A DNA stretch of 64,000 nucleotides from Mycolicibacterium setense (GTDB taxonomy: Bacteria > Actinomycetota > Actinomycetes > Mycobacteriales > Mycobacteriaceae). Every line of letters starts with the position of its first letter. Positions within the stretch are counted from its first letter, which is position 1. Under the pieces are notes generated by a model, which was given only the letters and a program-made list of their open reading frames with translations, had not been told where the DNA came from and ran no database searches. The translations under genes and the position numbers were made by a program. The stretch covers positions 62,001 through 126,000 of the forward strand of contig NZ_JTJW01000007.1 in NCBI RefSeq assembly GCF_000805385.1, written 5' to 3'. Shown here one piece after another: positions 1-10,259 of the stretch.

Positions 1-1
1 A

Positions 2-1231
2 ACCGCAGGCATGGGTGCTACCGGCGAGACGTTCCTGGTCGGGCCCGACGGTCTGATGCGGTCGGATTCGCGGCTGTTCCTTCAGAATCCGGAAAAGTTC
101 GAACGTGACGTCATCGATGCCGGGACGCCGCCTGCCGTGGCGGCGAAATCGCTGCGCCAGCACGGGACCACGCTGGTGCAGCCGGTGGAGACCACCGCGA
201 CCCGGTTGGCCCTGCGTGGCCAGAGCGGCACGGTGATCGAAGACGACTACCTGGGCGACGAGACGCTGCAGGCCTACGCGCCGGTCACGCTGCACGGGCT
301 GAACTGGTCGGTGGTCGCGAAGATCGACACGGCCGAGGCCTTCGCTCCCGTCACGACGTTCACCCGCACCCTGGTGTTGTCGACTGTGGTCATCACCTTC
401 ATCGTGTGCCTGGCGGCCATGATGTTGGCGAGGTTGTTCGTCCGGCCGCTGCGCCGGCTGGAGGCCGGTGCCCAGCAGATCGGCGCGGGCGATTACGACA
501 TCTCGATCCCGGTGCAATCCCGAGACGAATTCGGTGATCTGACAATGGCATTCAACGACATGAGCCGCGCGTTGGCGATCAAGGAAGATCTGCTCGCCGA
601 GCAGCGTCGGGAGAACGACCGGTTGCTGCGCACGCTCATGCCGGAGTCGGTGGTGCAGCGATACCGGGACGGCGAAGAGACGATCGCGCAGGACCACCAC
701 AACGTGACCGTCCTGTTCGCCGACACGGTCGGTCTGGACGAGCTGACATCAGGAATGCCCTCAGAAGAGGCGCTGGCGATCGTCAACCGCCTGGTGCACC
801 AATTCGACGCCGCCGCAGACGATCTGGGGGTCGAGCGGGTTCGCACCCTGCGTAACGGCTACTGGGCCAGCTCGGGGTTGAGCGTACCGCGGCTCGACAA
901 CGTCCGGCGGATGGTGGATTTCGCCCTCGAGATGCAGCGCATCATCGAAAGATTCAACACCGAGGCCGGCGCGGCACTGAAGCTGCGCGCGGGGATCGAC
1001 ACCGGCGCGGTCAGCAGTGGCCTGGTGGGACGTTCCAATCTGGCGTACGACATGTGGGGCTCGGCGGTGAATCTCGCGTACCGGGTTCAGCGGGGCTCAC
1101 CACAGCCGGGCGTGTACGTCACCACGCGGGTGTTCGAGGTGGTGGGCGATACCCGTGATCTCGAGGCAGCGGGCACGGTGCAGGTCGACGGCGCCGACGA
1201 GCCGATCTGGCAGTTACTGGATCGACGATGA
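2..1231 (+). CDS. Class III nucleotide cyclase with Cache-like and HAMP regions, 5' truncated
   Basis: Membrane-bound adenylyl/guanylyl cyclase-like protein. The reading frame is open to the left edge, so the N-terminus lies outside the window (409 residues visible). In order: the end of an extracellular Cache-like sensor (GETFLVGPDGLMRSDSR), a transmembrane helix (LVLSTVVITFIVCLAAMMLA), a HAMP linker (VRPLRRLEAGAQQIGAGDYD) and a class III catalytic domain. The catalytic domain keeps the first metal Asp (FADTVG, codon 722-724), the YDMWG Asp and the transition-state Asn and Arg (VNLAYR). The segment normally reading K-x-x-G-D reads R-T-L-R-N (codons 842-856), so the second metal Asp is Asn and the base-specifying Lys is Arg. 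Activity is therefore doubtful. Its stop overlaps the next start (ATGA). The pair resembles Rv2435c-Rv2434c. Confidence 0.85.
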   Translation, partial: TAGMGATGETFLVGPDGLMRSDSRLFLQNPEKFERDVIDAGTPPAVAAKSLRQHGTTLVQPVETTATRLALRGQSGTVIEDDYLGDETLQAYAPVTLHGLNWSVVAKIDTAEAFAPVTTFTRTLVLSTVVITFIVCLAAMMLARLFVRPLRRLEAGAQQIGAGDYDISIPVQSRDEFGDLTMAFNDMSRALAIKEDLLAEQRRENDRLLRTLMPESVVQRYRDGEETIAQDHHNVTVLFADTVGLDELTSGMPSEEALAIVNRLVHQFDAAADDLGVERVRTLRNGYWASSGLSVPRLDNVRRMVDFALEMQRIIERFNTEAGAALKLRAGIDTGAVSSGLVGRSNLAYDMWGSAVNLAYRVQRGSPQPGVYVTTRVFEVVGDTRDLEAAGTVQVDGADEPIWQLLDRR

Positions 1232-2628
1232 CCGGCGTCCTCGACGCTGGTTGGTTCTACTGGGCGATCGGTGTCGCGGTCGGTTTCCCGGTCTGCCTGG
1301 TGGCGCTCACCGAGCTCCACAGCGCACTGCGGCGGCGCGGCAGCTTCCTGGCCGGCCCGGTCCACCTGGTCCGCACCTACATCCTGCCGCTGGCCGCGCT
1401 GCTGGTCCTGTTGATCCAGGCGATGCAGATCTCCGGAGAAGCCACACCGGTGCGCATCGTGGCGACGGTGTTCGGCTTCGTCGTGCTGGTCCTGTTGCTG
1501 TCCGGACTCAACGCGACGCTTTTCCAGAGCGCCCCGGAAGGCAGTTGGCGCAAGCGGATTCCGTCGATCTTCCTGGACGTGGCCCGGTTCGCGCTGATCG
1601 CCATCGGTATCGGTTTGATCTTCGCCTACATCTGGGGCGCCAACATCGGTGGGCTTTTCACCGCCCTGGGCGTGTCCTCCATCGTCCTGGGTCTGGCGCT
1701 GCAGAACTCCGTCGGCCAGATCATCTCGGGGCTTCTTCTGCTCTTCGAGCAGCCGTTCCGGCTCGGTGACTGGGTCGACGCGCCGTCGGCGCGAGGCCGC
1801 GTCGTGGAGGTGAACTGGCGGGCAACCCACATCGACACCGGAAGCGGCCTGCAGGTGATCCCGAACTCCGTGCTGGCCGGAGCATCGTTCACCAACCTGA
1901 GCCGTCCGGCAGCCGCACACACCATCAGTGTGGTGACCGTGTTCGCCGTCGACGATGCTCCCGACGAGGTCTGCCGCATGCTCACCGAAGTGGCCCGCCG
2001 GCTGCCCCACCTCCGCCGTGACGGCACGGTGTCCACCGTCGCGGCCGGATCGTTGCAGTACAAGACCATGGTCCCGCTGCATTCACCCGCCGACGACTTC
2101 GCCGCGAGGTCCACGTTCCTGCGTTGGACCTGGTACGCCTCCCGGCGGGCGGGTCTGCATCTGGACGAGGCCGAGGACGAGTTCGCCACCACTGAGCGCG
2201 TCGAACAGGCGCTTCGTCTCATCGCCCCGACCCTGCGCTTGAGCTCCGAGGACCAGCAGGAGCTGCTGCCTCATGCCAGGCTCACCCGGTACGGCACCGA
2301 CGAGGTCATCCAGGTCGTCGGTCAGGTCCCCAAGAAGATGAGCTTCGTCGTCGCCGGCACGGTGCAACTGGCCGTGAACGGCACCGACGATCTCTTCGTC
2401 CCCGTGCTCACCTTGGAGAAGGGCGACTTTCTCGGCCAAACTGCTCTGACCCGCGAACCGGTGACCACAACGGCATACGCGCTCACGGAGGTCACCGTCG
2501 CGCAGTTCGACCGCGAGTGCATCGAAGATCTGGTCGCGCGAAAGCCTGTGCTGCTTCAGGATATTGGCCGCGCGATCGAAGAGCGCCGGGCCAGCGTCAA
2601 GCAGGCGCTCACCGCACCAGGGCGGTGA
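1228..2628 (+). CDS. MscS-family channel with C-terminal cyclic-nucleotide-binding-like domain
   Basis: Small-conductance mechanosensitive channel homologue of 466 residues. Several hydrophobic helices come first (residues about 5-145), then the pore-lining helix and beta domain typical of MscS (ALQNSVGQIISGLLLLFEQP, FRLGDWVD, VNWRATHIDT, VIPNSVL; about 148-225). From about 340 a CRP-type domain follows (GTDEVIQVVGQV through GDFLGQTALTREP). In the phosphate-binding cassette the usual Glu and the ribose-phosphate Arg are replaced by Gln and Thr, so cAMP binding is uncertain. The start overlaps the cyclase stop by 4 nt, implying translational coupling. The family is the bacterial cyclic-nucleotide-gated (bCNG) branch of MscS channels; a role in osmotic or second-messenger signalling is inference. 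Confidence 0.85.
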   Translation: MTGVLDAGWFYWAIGVAVGFPVCLVALTELHSALRRRGSFLAGPVHLVRTYILPLAALLVLLIQAMQISGEATPVRIVATVFGFVVLVLLLSGLNATLFQSAPEGSWRKRIPSIFLDVARFALIAIGIGLIFAYIWGANIGGLFTALGVSSIVLGLALQNSVGQIISGLLLLFEQPFRLGDWVDAPSARGRVVEVNWRATHIDTGSGLQVIPNSVLAGASFTNLSRPAAAHTISVVTVFAVDDAPDEVCRMLTEVARRLPHLRRDGTVSTVAAGSLQYKTMVPLHSPADDFAARSTFLRWTWYASRRAGLHLDEAEDEFATTERVEQALRLIAPTLRLSSEDQQELLPHARLTRYGTDEVIQVVGQVPKKMSFVVAGTVQLAVNGTDDLFVPVLTLEKGDFLGQTALTREPVTTTAYALTEVTVAQFDRECIEDLVARKPVLLQDIGRAIEERRASVKQALTAPGR

Positions 2629-2789
2629 CGGCGCCGCCGACGGTCTCGGTGCCGAGTTCCAACCGTTAGTAAACCGCGATCTGCGCGCGCGGTGTTGTTA
2701 CCCGTGTGACTGATGGGACGCGTGATTCACTACCGGAGCAAGCGGCAAACTGCTTGGCATACGTGCAGAAAGGACGGTTGGTTGCCGTT

Positions 2790-3785
2790 ATGAAGTTCCT
2801 CAACAAGATTCGCGGAGCGTGGATGCGCCGACTGGCAGCGGGGGCAATGGCAGCCGCCACCCTGCCCGCGCTGATCGGCTTCGCAGGAGGTTCGGCGACC
2901 GCTGGTGCATTTTCTCGCCCCGGTCTGCCGGTCGAGTACCTCGACGTGTTCTCGCCGTCCATGAACCGAAACATCCGCGTCCAGTTCCAGGGTGGCGGGC
3001 CGCACGCGGTCTACCTGCTCGACGGCCTGCGCGCCCAGGATGACTTCAACGGCTGGGACATCAACACCCCCGCGTTCGAGTGGTACAACGATTCGGGCCT
3101 GTCGGTGGTCATGCCGGTCGGCGGGCAGTCCAGCTTCTACACCGACTGGTACCAGCCGTCGAAGGGCAACGGTCAGGACTACACCTACAAGTGGGAGACC
3201 TTCCTGACGAGCGAGCTGCCGACCTGGCTCGCCGCCAACCGTGGCGTGTCGCAGACCGGCAACGCCGTCGTCGGTATCTCGATGGCGGGCAGCGCGGCCC
3301 TGACCTACGCGATCCACCACCCGCAGCAATTCATCTACGCCGGAACGCTTTCGGGCTTCCTCAACCCGTCCGAGGGCTGGTGGCCGATGCTGATCGGGCT
3401 GGCGATGAACGATGCAGGCGGCTACAACGCGGAGAGCATGTGGGGGCCGTCGACCGATCCGGCATGGAAGCGCAATGACCCGATGGTCAACATCAACCAG
3501 CTGGTCGCCAACAACACCCGCATCTGGATCTACTGCGGCACCGGAACCCCGTCGGATCTCGACGCGGGCTCCAACGGCGGCAATCTGATGGCAGCCCAGT
3601 TCCTCGAAGGACTGACGTTGCGCACCAATGTCACCTTCCGGGACAACTACATCGCCGCCGGCGGCACCAACGGGGTGTTCAACTTCCCCGCCAACGGCAC
3701 ACACGCCTGGGGCTACTGGGGACAGCAGCTGCAGCAGATGAAGCCCGACATCCAGCGGGTGCTCGGCGCGCAGTCGGCCACCTAG
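2790..3785 (+). CDS. fbpC: Antigen 85C mycolyltransferase
   Basis: Secreted esterase-fold enzyme that transfers mycolic acids between trehalose monomycolates and onto arabinogalactan. The 331 residues begin MKFLNKIRGAWMRRLAAG, a basic signal peptide with likely cleavage near TAGA-FSRP. The triad is visible: Ser164 (GISMAGS), Glu273 (FLEGLTLR) and His305 (NGTHAWGYW). The segment YTDWYQPSKGNGQDYTYKW lacks the cysteine pair of Ag85A and Ag85B and matches the C type, as does WIYCGTGTPSDL with the Ag85C cysteine. An in-frame GTG at 2706 lies upstream, but the ATG at 2790 gives a proper signal peptide and follows an AAAGGA site. A strong terminator hairpin follows, so it is probably monocistronic. 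Confidence 0.93.
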   Translation: MKFLNKIRGAWMRRLAAGAMAAATLPALIGFAGGSATAGAFSRPGLPVEYLDVFSPSMNRNIRVQFQGGGPHAVYLLDGLRAQDDFNGWDINTPAFEWYNDSGLSVVMPVGGQSSFYTDWYQPSKGNGQDYTYKWETFLTSELPTWLAANRGVSQTGNAVVGISMAGSAALTYAIHHPQQFIYAGTLSGFLNPSEGWWPMLIGLAMNDAGGYNAESMWGPSTDPAWKRNDPMVNINQLVANNTRIWIYCGTGTPSDLDAGSNGGNLMAAQFLEGLTLRTNVTFRDNYIAAGGTNGVFNFPANGTHAWGYWGQQLQQMKPDIQRVLGAQSAT

Positions 3786-3798
3786 AGATCCACCCACC

Positions 3799-3836
3799 CA
3801 GGGAGCCTGCCGTTTCCCCTCACGGCAGGCTCCCTG
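3799..3836 (+). terminator. Perfect 15-bp hairpin after fbpC
   Basis: The arms 3799-3813 and 3822-3836 are exactly complementary with an 8-nt loop (TTTCCCCTC region). Only a weak CT-rich run follows, as is common for mycobacterial intrinsic terminators. Confidence 0.75.
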
Positions 3837-3864
3837 CTCTGTGCGCAGGAGTACCTTGGGGACG

Positions 3865-5454
3865 ATGACCCAGTCCTCGTCCGGGTCCACGGCTGAGTCC
3901 ACGTCGGCGTCCTCACCCACGTCCTCGCCCAACGCCCGGATGCTCGGCGGCGTCGCTGCCGCCGCGGTTTCGCTCGGCATCGCCGCGATCGTTGCCATAC
4001 CGTTCCGCGCGCAGGCCGAACCACGCGGCGCGATCGGCTCGGCAATCGTCGATCTGACGCCCGGCCCCGTCAAAGAATTCGTGATTCAGACGCTGGGCAA
4101 CCTGGACAAACTCTTCCTGGCGGTCGTCGTGCTGGTCGTGATCGCCGCTCTGGCCGCCCTCGCCGCGACGTATGAAACCCGACGCCGTCCGATCGGCAGC
4201 GTCGTCTTCGTCGTCGCGGGGCTGCTCGGCTGTGCCGCCGTGCTCACCCGGCCCGGCGCAACGCCTTTCGACGTCGTGCCCACCGTGGTGGGAACCGCCG
4301 CGGGCGTGGCGATACTCCGCCTGCTCGCGCTGCGGATATGGCCCGCCCCAGACCATGAGCAGGCGGGCGGCGCCGATAAATTCGACGCCTCCCGACGAAC
4401 ATGGCTCACCACGGCCGGTCTACTCGGGTTCGGGGCGGCAAGCGGACTTCTGGGTGTCGTCATCGACCGGTTGGCCAGTTCCGTGGCGGCAGAACGCGAC
4501 ACCTCCGTGATCCCTCGCCCGCGCATCCCCGCGCCGGCGGTCGCGGCCACCGTGCAGCCGCAAGGCGTTGCGCTGCCGAGCTTCATCACCGACGCCGGGG
4601 ACTTCTACCGCGTGGACATCGCACTACGTGTGCCGCAGTTGAGCCGCGACGAATGGCGGTTGCGCATCCACGGCATGGTGGACCGCGACATCAGCTACAG
4701 CTTCGCCGACCTGGACCGGTTCGAAGTGGTCGAGAAGGCCGTGACACTGACATGCGTGTCCAATCCAGTTGGTGGCGAATATATTTCGACCGGGATGTGG
4801 ACCGGTTATCGGCTGACCGACCTGCTGGCCGCCGCAGGGGTGTCCCCTGACGCCGACATGGTGCTGTCGACGTCTGCCGACGGGTTCACCGTGGGCACCC
4901 CGGTGGAGGCCCTCGCTGACGGCCGCGACGCGTTGCTGGCCATCGGCCTCAACGGGCAGCCGTTACCCGTCGAACACGGCTACCCGGCCAGGCTGGTGGT
5001 GGCCGGGCTCTACGGCTACGTGTCGGCCACCAAGTGGGTCACCGACCTCGAACTGACCCGCTTCGACCGGGCAGAGGCCTACTGGACCAAACAGGGCTGG
5101 GCACCACGCGGACCGATCAAGACCGAGTCACGCGTCGACGTTCCCAAACGTGGCCAGCGAATACCGGTGGGCCCGACGACCTTCGGCGGAATCGCATGGG
5201 CGCAGAACCGGGGCGTACGCCAGGTCGAGGTCCAAATCGACGGCGGCCCATGGCAAGCCGCCCAACTCGGCGACGCCTACTCCAACCAGACGTGGCGGTT
5301 GTGGAGCTATCCCTGGCAGGCGAGCGGCCCGGGCCGGCACACCATCACGGTGCGGGCCACCGACAACACCGGGGCGGTCCAGACATCCGAGGAGGCCCCC
5401 ACCGTGCCCGACGGCGCAACGGGTTGGCATTCGGTGGACTTCACCGTGGTATAG
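3865..5454 (+). CDS. Membrane-anchored molybdopterin oxidoreductase, sulfite-oxidase type
   Basis: Protein of 529 residues with a Mo-cofactor domain of the sulfite oxidase/YedY superfamily. About four hydrophobic segments occupy the first 215 residues, including SLGIAAIVAIPF, LFLAVVVLVVIAALAALAA and VVFVVAGLLGCAAVL. The catalytic domain follows (EWRLRIHGMVDRDISYSFADL) with the Mo-ligand cysteine at Cys297 in LTCVSNPVGG, then a C-terminal immunoglobulin-like dimerisation domain (RQVEVQIDGGPWQAA, TVRATDNTGAVQ). ATG 3865 was preferred over a GTG at 3841 because the latter lies against the fbpC terminator. The substrate is not predictable. No haem or partner subunit gene is adjacent. Confidence 0.85.
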   Translation: MTQSSSGSTAESTSASSPTSSPNARMLGGVAAAAVSLGIAAIVAIPFRAQAEPRGAIGSAIVDLTPGPVKEFVIQTLGNLDKLFLAVVVLVVIAALAALAATYETRRRPIGSVVFVVAGLLGCAAVLTRPGATPFDVVPTVVGTAAGVAILRLLALRIWPAPDHEQAGGADKFDASRRTWLTTAGLLGFGAASGLLGVVIDRLASSVAAERDTSVIPRPRIPAPAVAATVQPQGVALPSFITDAGDFYRVDIALRVPQLSRDEWRLRIHGMVDRDISYSFADLDRFEVVEKAVTLTCVSNPVGGEYISTGMWTGYRLTDLLAAAGVSPDADMVLSTSADGFTVGTPVEALADGRDALLAIGLNGQPLPVEHGYPARLVVAGLYGYVSATKWVTDLELTRFDRAEAYWTKQGWAPRGPIKTESRVDVPKRGQRIPVGPTTFGGIAWAQNRGVRQVEVQIDGGPWQAAQLGDAYSNQTWRLWSYPWQASGPGRHTITVRATDNTGAVQTSEEAPTVPDGATGWHSVDFTVV

Positions 5455-5469
5455 CCGTGGCGCCGGCGG

Positions 5470-5670
5470 TCACTTCGACGAGATCTTGCGCCAACTGAAG
5501 ACGGAGATGACGATGCCGATCACCACAGTGATCGGGCCGATGACCGACCAGGTGGTGGTATTGCTCATCGGACTGCCCTGCAGTACACCGAAGCCCTGCA
5601 GTGCCCAGATCAAACCGAACAGCGCCACGATCACACCGAGCGCCAACGTCACGACGAATGCCCTGTTCAT
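5470..5670 (-). CDS. Small two-helix membrane protein, function unknown
   Basis: A 66-residue protein with two predicted transmembrane helices (AFVVTLALGVIVALFGLIWA and WSVIGPITVVIGIVISVFSW) and a basic tail (RKISSK). Two glycine-rich hydrophobic helices with a short polar loop make it look like a genuine inner-membrane peptide. It is convergent with the molybdopterin oxidoreductase, 15 nt away. No family was recognised. Confidence 0.6.
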   Translation of the reverse strand: MNRAFVVTLALGVIVALFGLIWALQGFGVLQGSPMSNTTTWSVIGPITVVIGIVISVFSWRKISSK

Positions 5671-5749
5671 GCCTGGATGCTACGCGCCGGAAGTGCTGTG
5701 CGCCCGCACACCGCACCGTCGCCCGGACAAACGATCTGCGGGTCCCGTG

Positions 5750-6676
5750 TCACGGCCTCAGCACCAATTTGCCTCTGGTATGGCGCTTTTCCAGCTCTGC
5801 GTAGGCCGTCCGCACGTCGTCGAGGCCGAACACCCCGGCGATCGGCACCTCCAGTTCCCCGGCCGCGGCCAGTTCCGCCAGCTCGGCGATCACGGCGATG
5901 TCAGAACCCTCGGCATTGCCGGCACCCTGGACACCGAACTGCTCGATCGCGGGGAAATCGATGATGGTGTCGACCCTTTGGGGATCGACATGCAACTCCT
6001 CGACGGCCAGCTTCACGTATCCGCCACCGAAGAAATCCAGGAAAGCACCGACGCGACCCGATGGCGACGCGGCGCGCAGCCTGGTGGCCAGCCCATCGCC
6101 GTAGTTGACCGGGATGACACCGTGCGCCGAGAGCCATTCGTCGTTGCCGGGTCCGGCAATGCCGAGCACGTCGGCGCCCGCGCGCTTCGCGAGCTGAACC
6201 GCGATGGTGCCGACACCGCCGGCCGCGCCCGCGACCGCCACCGTGTCGCCAGGTTGCAGGCGCACGGCGCGGACTGCCGCGTAGGCGGTGGCCCCCGCGA
6301 CATACAACGACCCGGCCACCTCCCAGGACAGGCCCGACGGTTTGACGGCCAGTTGCGTGGCGGGCACCGTCACATACTCGGCGTGACTGGACCTGGAATC
6401 AGAGAATCCCAGCACCTCGTCACCGACCTGGAACCCGGTGACGCCCGGTCCGGTCCCGGCCACCACACCGGCGAGGTCGCTGCCCTGGCCGGAGGGAAAG
6501 GTGGCGGGGAACCGGTCATGCAGGGCCCCGCGGCGAATCATGGCCTCTCCCGGATTGATTCCCGCCGCCCTGACTTCGACCAGCACCTCACCATCGGCGG
6601 GAACGGGCCGCGACACATCACGCACCTGCAGGACGTCGATCTCACCGTATTCGTCGAACTGCACTGCTCTGCTCAT
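5750..6676 (-). CDS. Zinc-independent quinone oxidoreductase (MDR family)
   Basis: NAD(P)H-dependent medium-chain dehydrogenase of 308 residues, quinone-oxidoreductase branch. It has the GroES-like N-terminal fold (SRAVQFDEYGEIDVLQVRDV, VRAAGINPGE) and a Rossmann dinucleotide motif (GDTVAVAGAAGGVGTIAVQL). It lacks the zinc cysteine cluster of alcohol dehydrogenases. ATG 6676 was chosen because homologues start M-x-x-A; the upstream ATG at 6715 adds a non-conserved leader. The gene is divergent from lon across a 224-nt gap. Confidence 0.85.
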   Translation of the reverse strand: MSRAVQFDEYGEIDVLQVRDVSRPVPADGEVLVEVRAAGINPGEAMIRRGALHDRFPATFPSGQGSDLAGVVAGTGPGVTGFQVGDEVLGFSDSRSSHAEYVTVPATQLAVKPSGLSWEVAGSLYVAGATAYAAVRAVRLQPGDTVAVAGAAGGVGTIAVQLAKRAGADVLGIAGPGNDEWLSAHGVIPVNYGDGLATRLRAASPSGRVGAFLDFFGGGYVKLAVEELHVDPQRVDTIIDFPAIEQFGVQGAGNAEGSDIAVIAELAELAAAGELEVPIAGVFGLDDVRTAYAELEKRHTRGKLVLRP

Positions 6677-6808
6677 AAGCCCTAGGACGAACCTGGGGCC
6701 GAAAACATTCCGCATCCAGGCGATTCACAGAGGATGTCCATATCTTCGCCGACGTGAGCCGAGAACCCTCACTGCGTCCGGTGATGCGGGGCATCGCCGA
6801 GTAGCCCG

Positions 6809-6826
6809 AGTTCGCCCAAGGCGAAC
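6809..6826 (+). promoter_or_regulatory. ClgR box upstream of lon
   Basis: The palindrome GTTCGC-N5-GCGAAC is perfect (6810-6826). The 18-bp window 6809-6826 satisfies every position of the published corynebacterial ClgR consensus WNNWCGCYNANRGCGWWS. ClgR activates clp protease genes in actinobacteria and lon in Streptomyces. It lies 74 nt before the lon start, which fits an activator. Confidence 0.75.
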
Positions 6827-6868
6827 CCGTATCGCTGAATGCCGGGAACAAACCCAGGCCGGCCAAGG

Positions 6869-6887
6869 TTGAGCGCATCAGACTGAA
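6869..6887 (+). promoter_or_regulatory. HAIR-like element (possible HspR operator) at lon
   Basis: TTGAGC-N7-ACTGAA matches 10 of 12 bases of the HspR inverted repeat core TTGAGT-N7-ACTCAA. It sits directly against the ribosome binding site (GGAGG, 6892-6896), a position that would give repression. HspR control of lon is known in Streptomyces; here it is inferred from sequence only. Confidence 0.5.
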
Positions 6888-6900
6888 CTTTGGAGGTTTG

Positions 6901-9237
<2,337 letters not shown>

Positions 9238-9259
9238 CCGAGGCGCTCGCCGCCAGAAC

Positions 9260-9305
9260 AGGCGTGCGCCGGGTGACCTCAAGGTCACACGGCGGACGCC
9301 TTTTT
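9260..9305 (+). terminator. Intrinsic terminator of lon
   Basis: A long hairpin (9260-9301) with a TCAA loop has arms AGGCGT..CGCCG.GTGACC and GGTCAC.CGGCG.ACGCCT, interrupted by single mismatches, followed by TTTTT at 9301-9305. It is the most canonical rho-independent terminator in the window. Confidence 0.9.
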
Positions 9306-9404
9306 GGTGGGCTGTTCGGAGGCAATCTGCTCAATAGCGGCGTCAGCGGGGTCCATCACGAGCAGCATGGCGAACGAACCTTGTCGGGCAGAGCGGGAGC
9401 GACG

Positions 9405-10196
9405 ATGGACGAAACCGAACTCGACCAATGGGATCCGGTCGTCACGCGGCAGATGGAGTCGTTGGCCGGCCCGATAGCGAGGTGGTGGTTTCGCTCCGAG
9501 GTGCGCGGCCTGGAGAACATCCCGGGCGACGGCGGTGCTCTGGTGGTCGCGAATCACTCCGGCGGCATGCTGACACCCGACGTCCTGGTCTTCGCACCAG
9601 AGTTCTACCGCCACTTCGGATACCGCCGTCCGCTGTACACCCTGGCCCATTACGGGGTGTTGCTCGGTCCGACAGGGGATTTCTTCCGGCGACTCGGGGT
9701 GATCCACGCCAGCCGGGAGAACGCTGCTGCGGCCCTGCAGTCCGGTGCGGTCGTGCTGGTGTTTCCCGGCGGGGATTACGACGCCTACCGCCCCACCGCC
9801 GGGGCGAACACCATCGATTTCAACGGGCGAACCGGATACGTGCGCACCGCGCTCGCCGCCGGTGTCCCGATCGTGCCGACCGTCTCGATCGGCGCCCAGG
9901 AAAGCCAGCTGTTCCTCACCCGCGGCAACTGGCTGGCCAAACGGCTCGGTCTCCCCCGCTTCCGCCTGGACATCCTGCCGGTGAGCTTCGGGGTTCCGTT
10001 CGGCCTCAGCGTCATCGTGCCGCCCAACCTGCCGCTGCCGACCAAGATCGTCACCGAAGTCCTGCCTCCGGTCGACATCACCGCACGGTTCGGCCCCGAC
10101 CCCGATGTCGGCGATGTCGATGCGCACATCCGCGATGTCATGCAGACGGCTCTGGACCGCCTCGCCGCCCAGCGCCGGTTCCCGATATTGGGATAG
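9405..10196 (+). CDS. Lysophospholipid acyltransferase family protein
   Basis: A 263-residue PlsC-like acyltransferase, presumably membrane associated. The acyltransferase motifs are recognisable: NHSGGMLTPD (block I, with His and Asp further apart than the standard HX4D), FFRRLGVIHASRENA (block II), VLVFPGGDYDAYRP (block III) and GVPIVPTVSIGAQE (block IV). ATG 9405 is the first start that keeps the conserved fold; upstream in-frame codons run into the lon terminator. Acceptor and acyl specificity cannot be read from sequence. Related mycobacterial proteins are annotated as 1-acylglycerol-3-phosphate acyltransferases. Confidence 0.8.
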   Translation: MDETELDQWDPVVTRQMESLAGPIARWWFRSEVRGLENIPGDGGALVVANHSGGMLTPDVLVFAPEFYRHFGYRRPLYTLAHYGVLLGPTGDFFRRLGVIHASRENAAAALQSGAVVLVFPGGDYDAYRPTAGANTIDFNGRTGYVRTALAAGVPIVPTVSIGAQESQLFLTRGNWLAKRLGLPRFRLDILPVSFGVPFGLSVIVPPNLPLPTKIVTEVLPPVDITARFGPDPDVGDVDAHIRDVMQTALDRLAAQRRFPILG

Positions 10197-10259
10197 CGGC
10201 CGTCGAAAATGCCGGGCTGGCTGCAGCCCTCATCTCCTCGCCTGCGATCCTGTCGGGTG

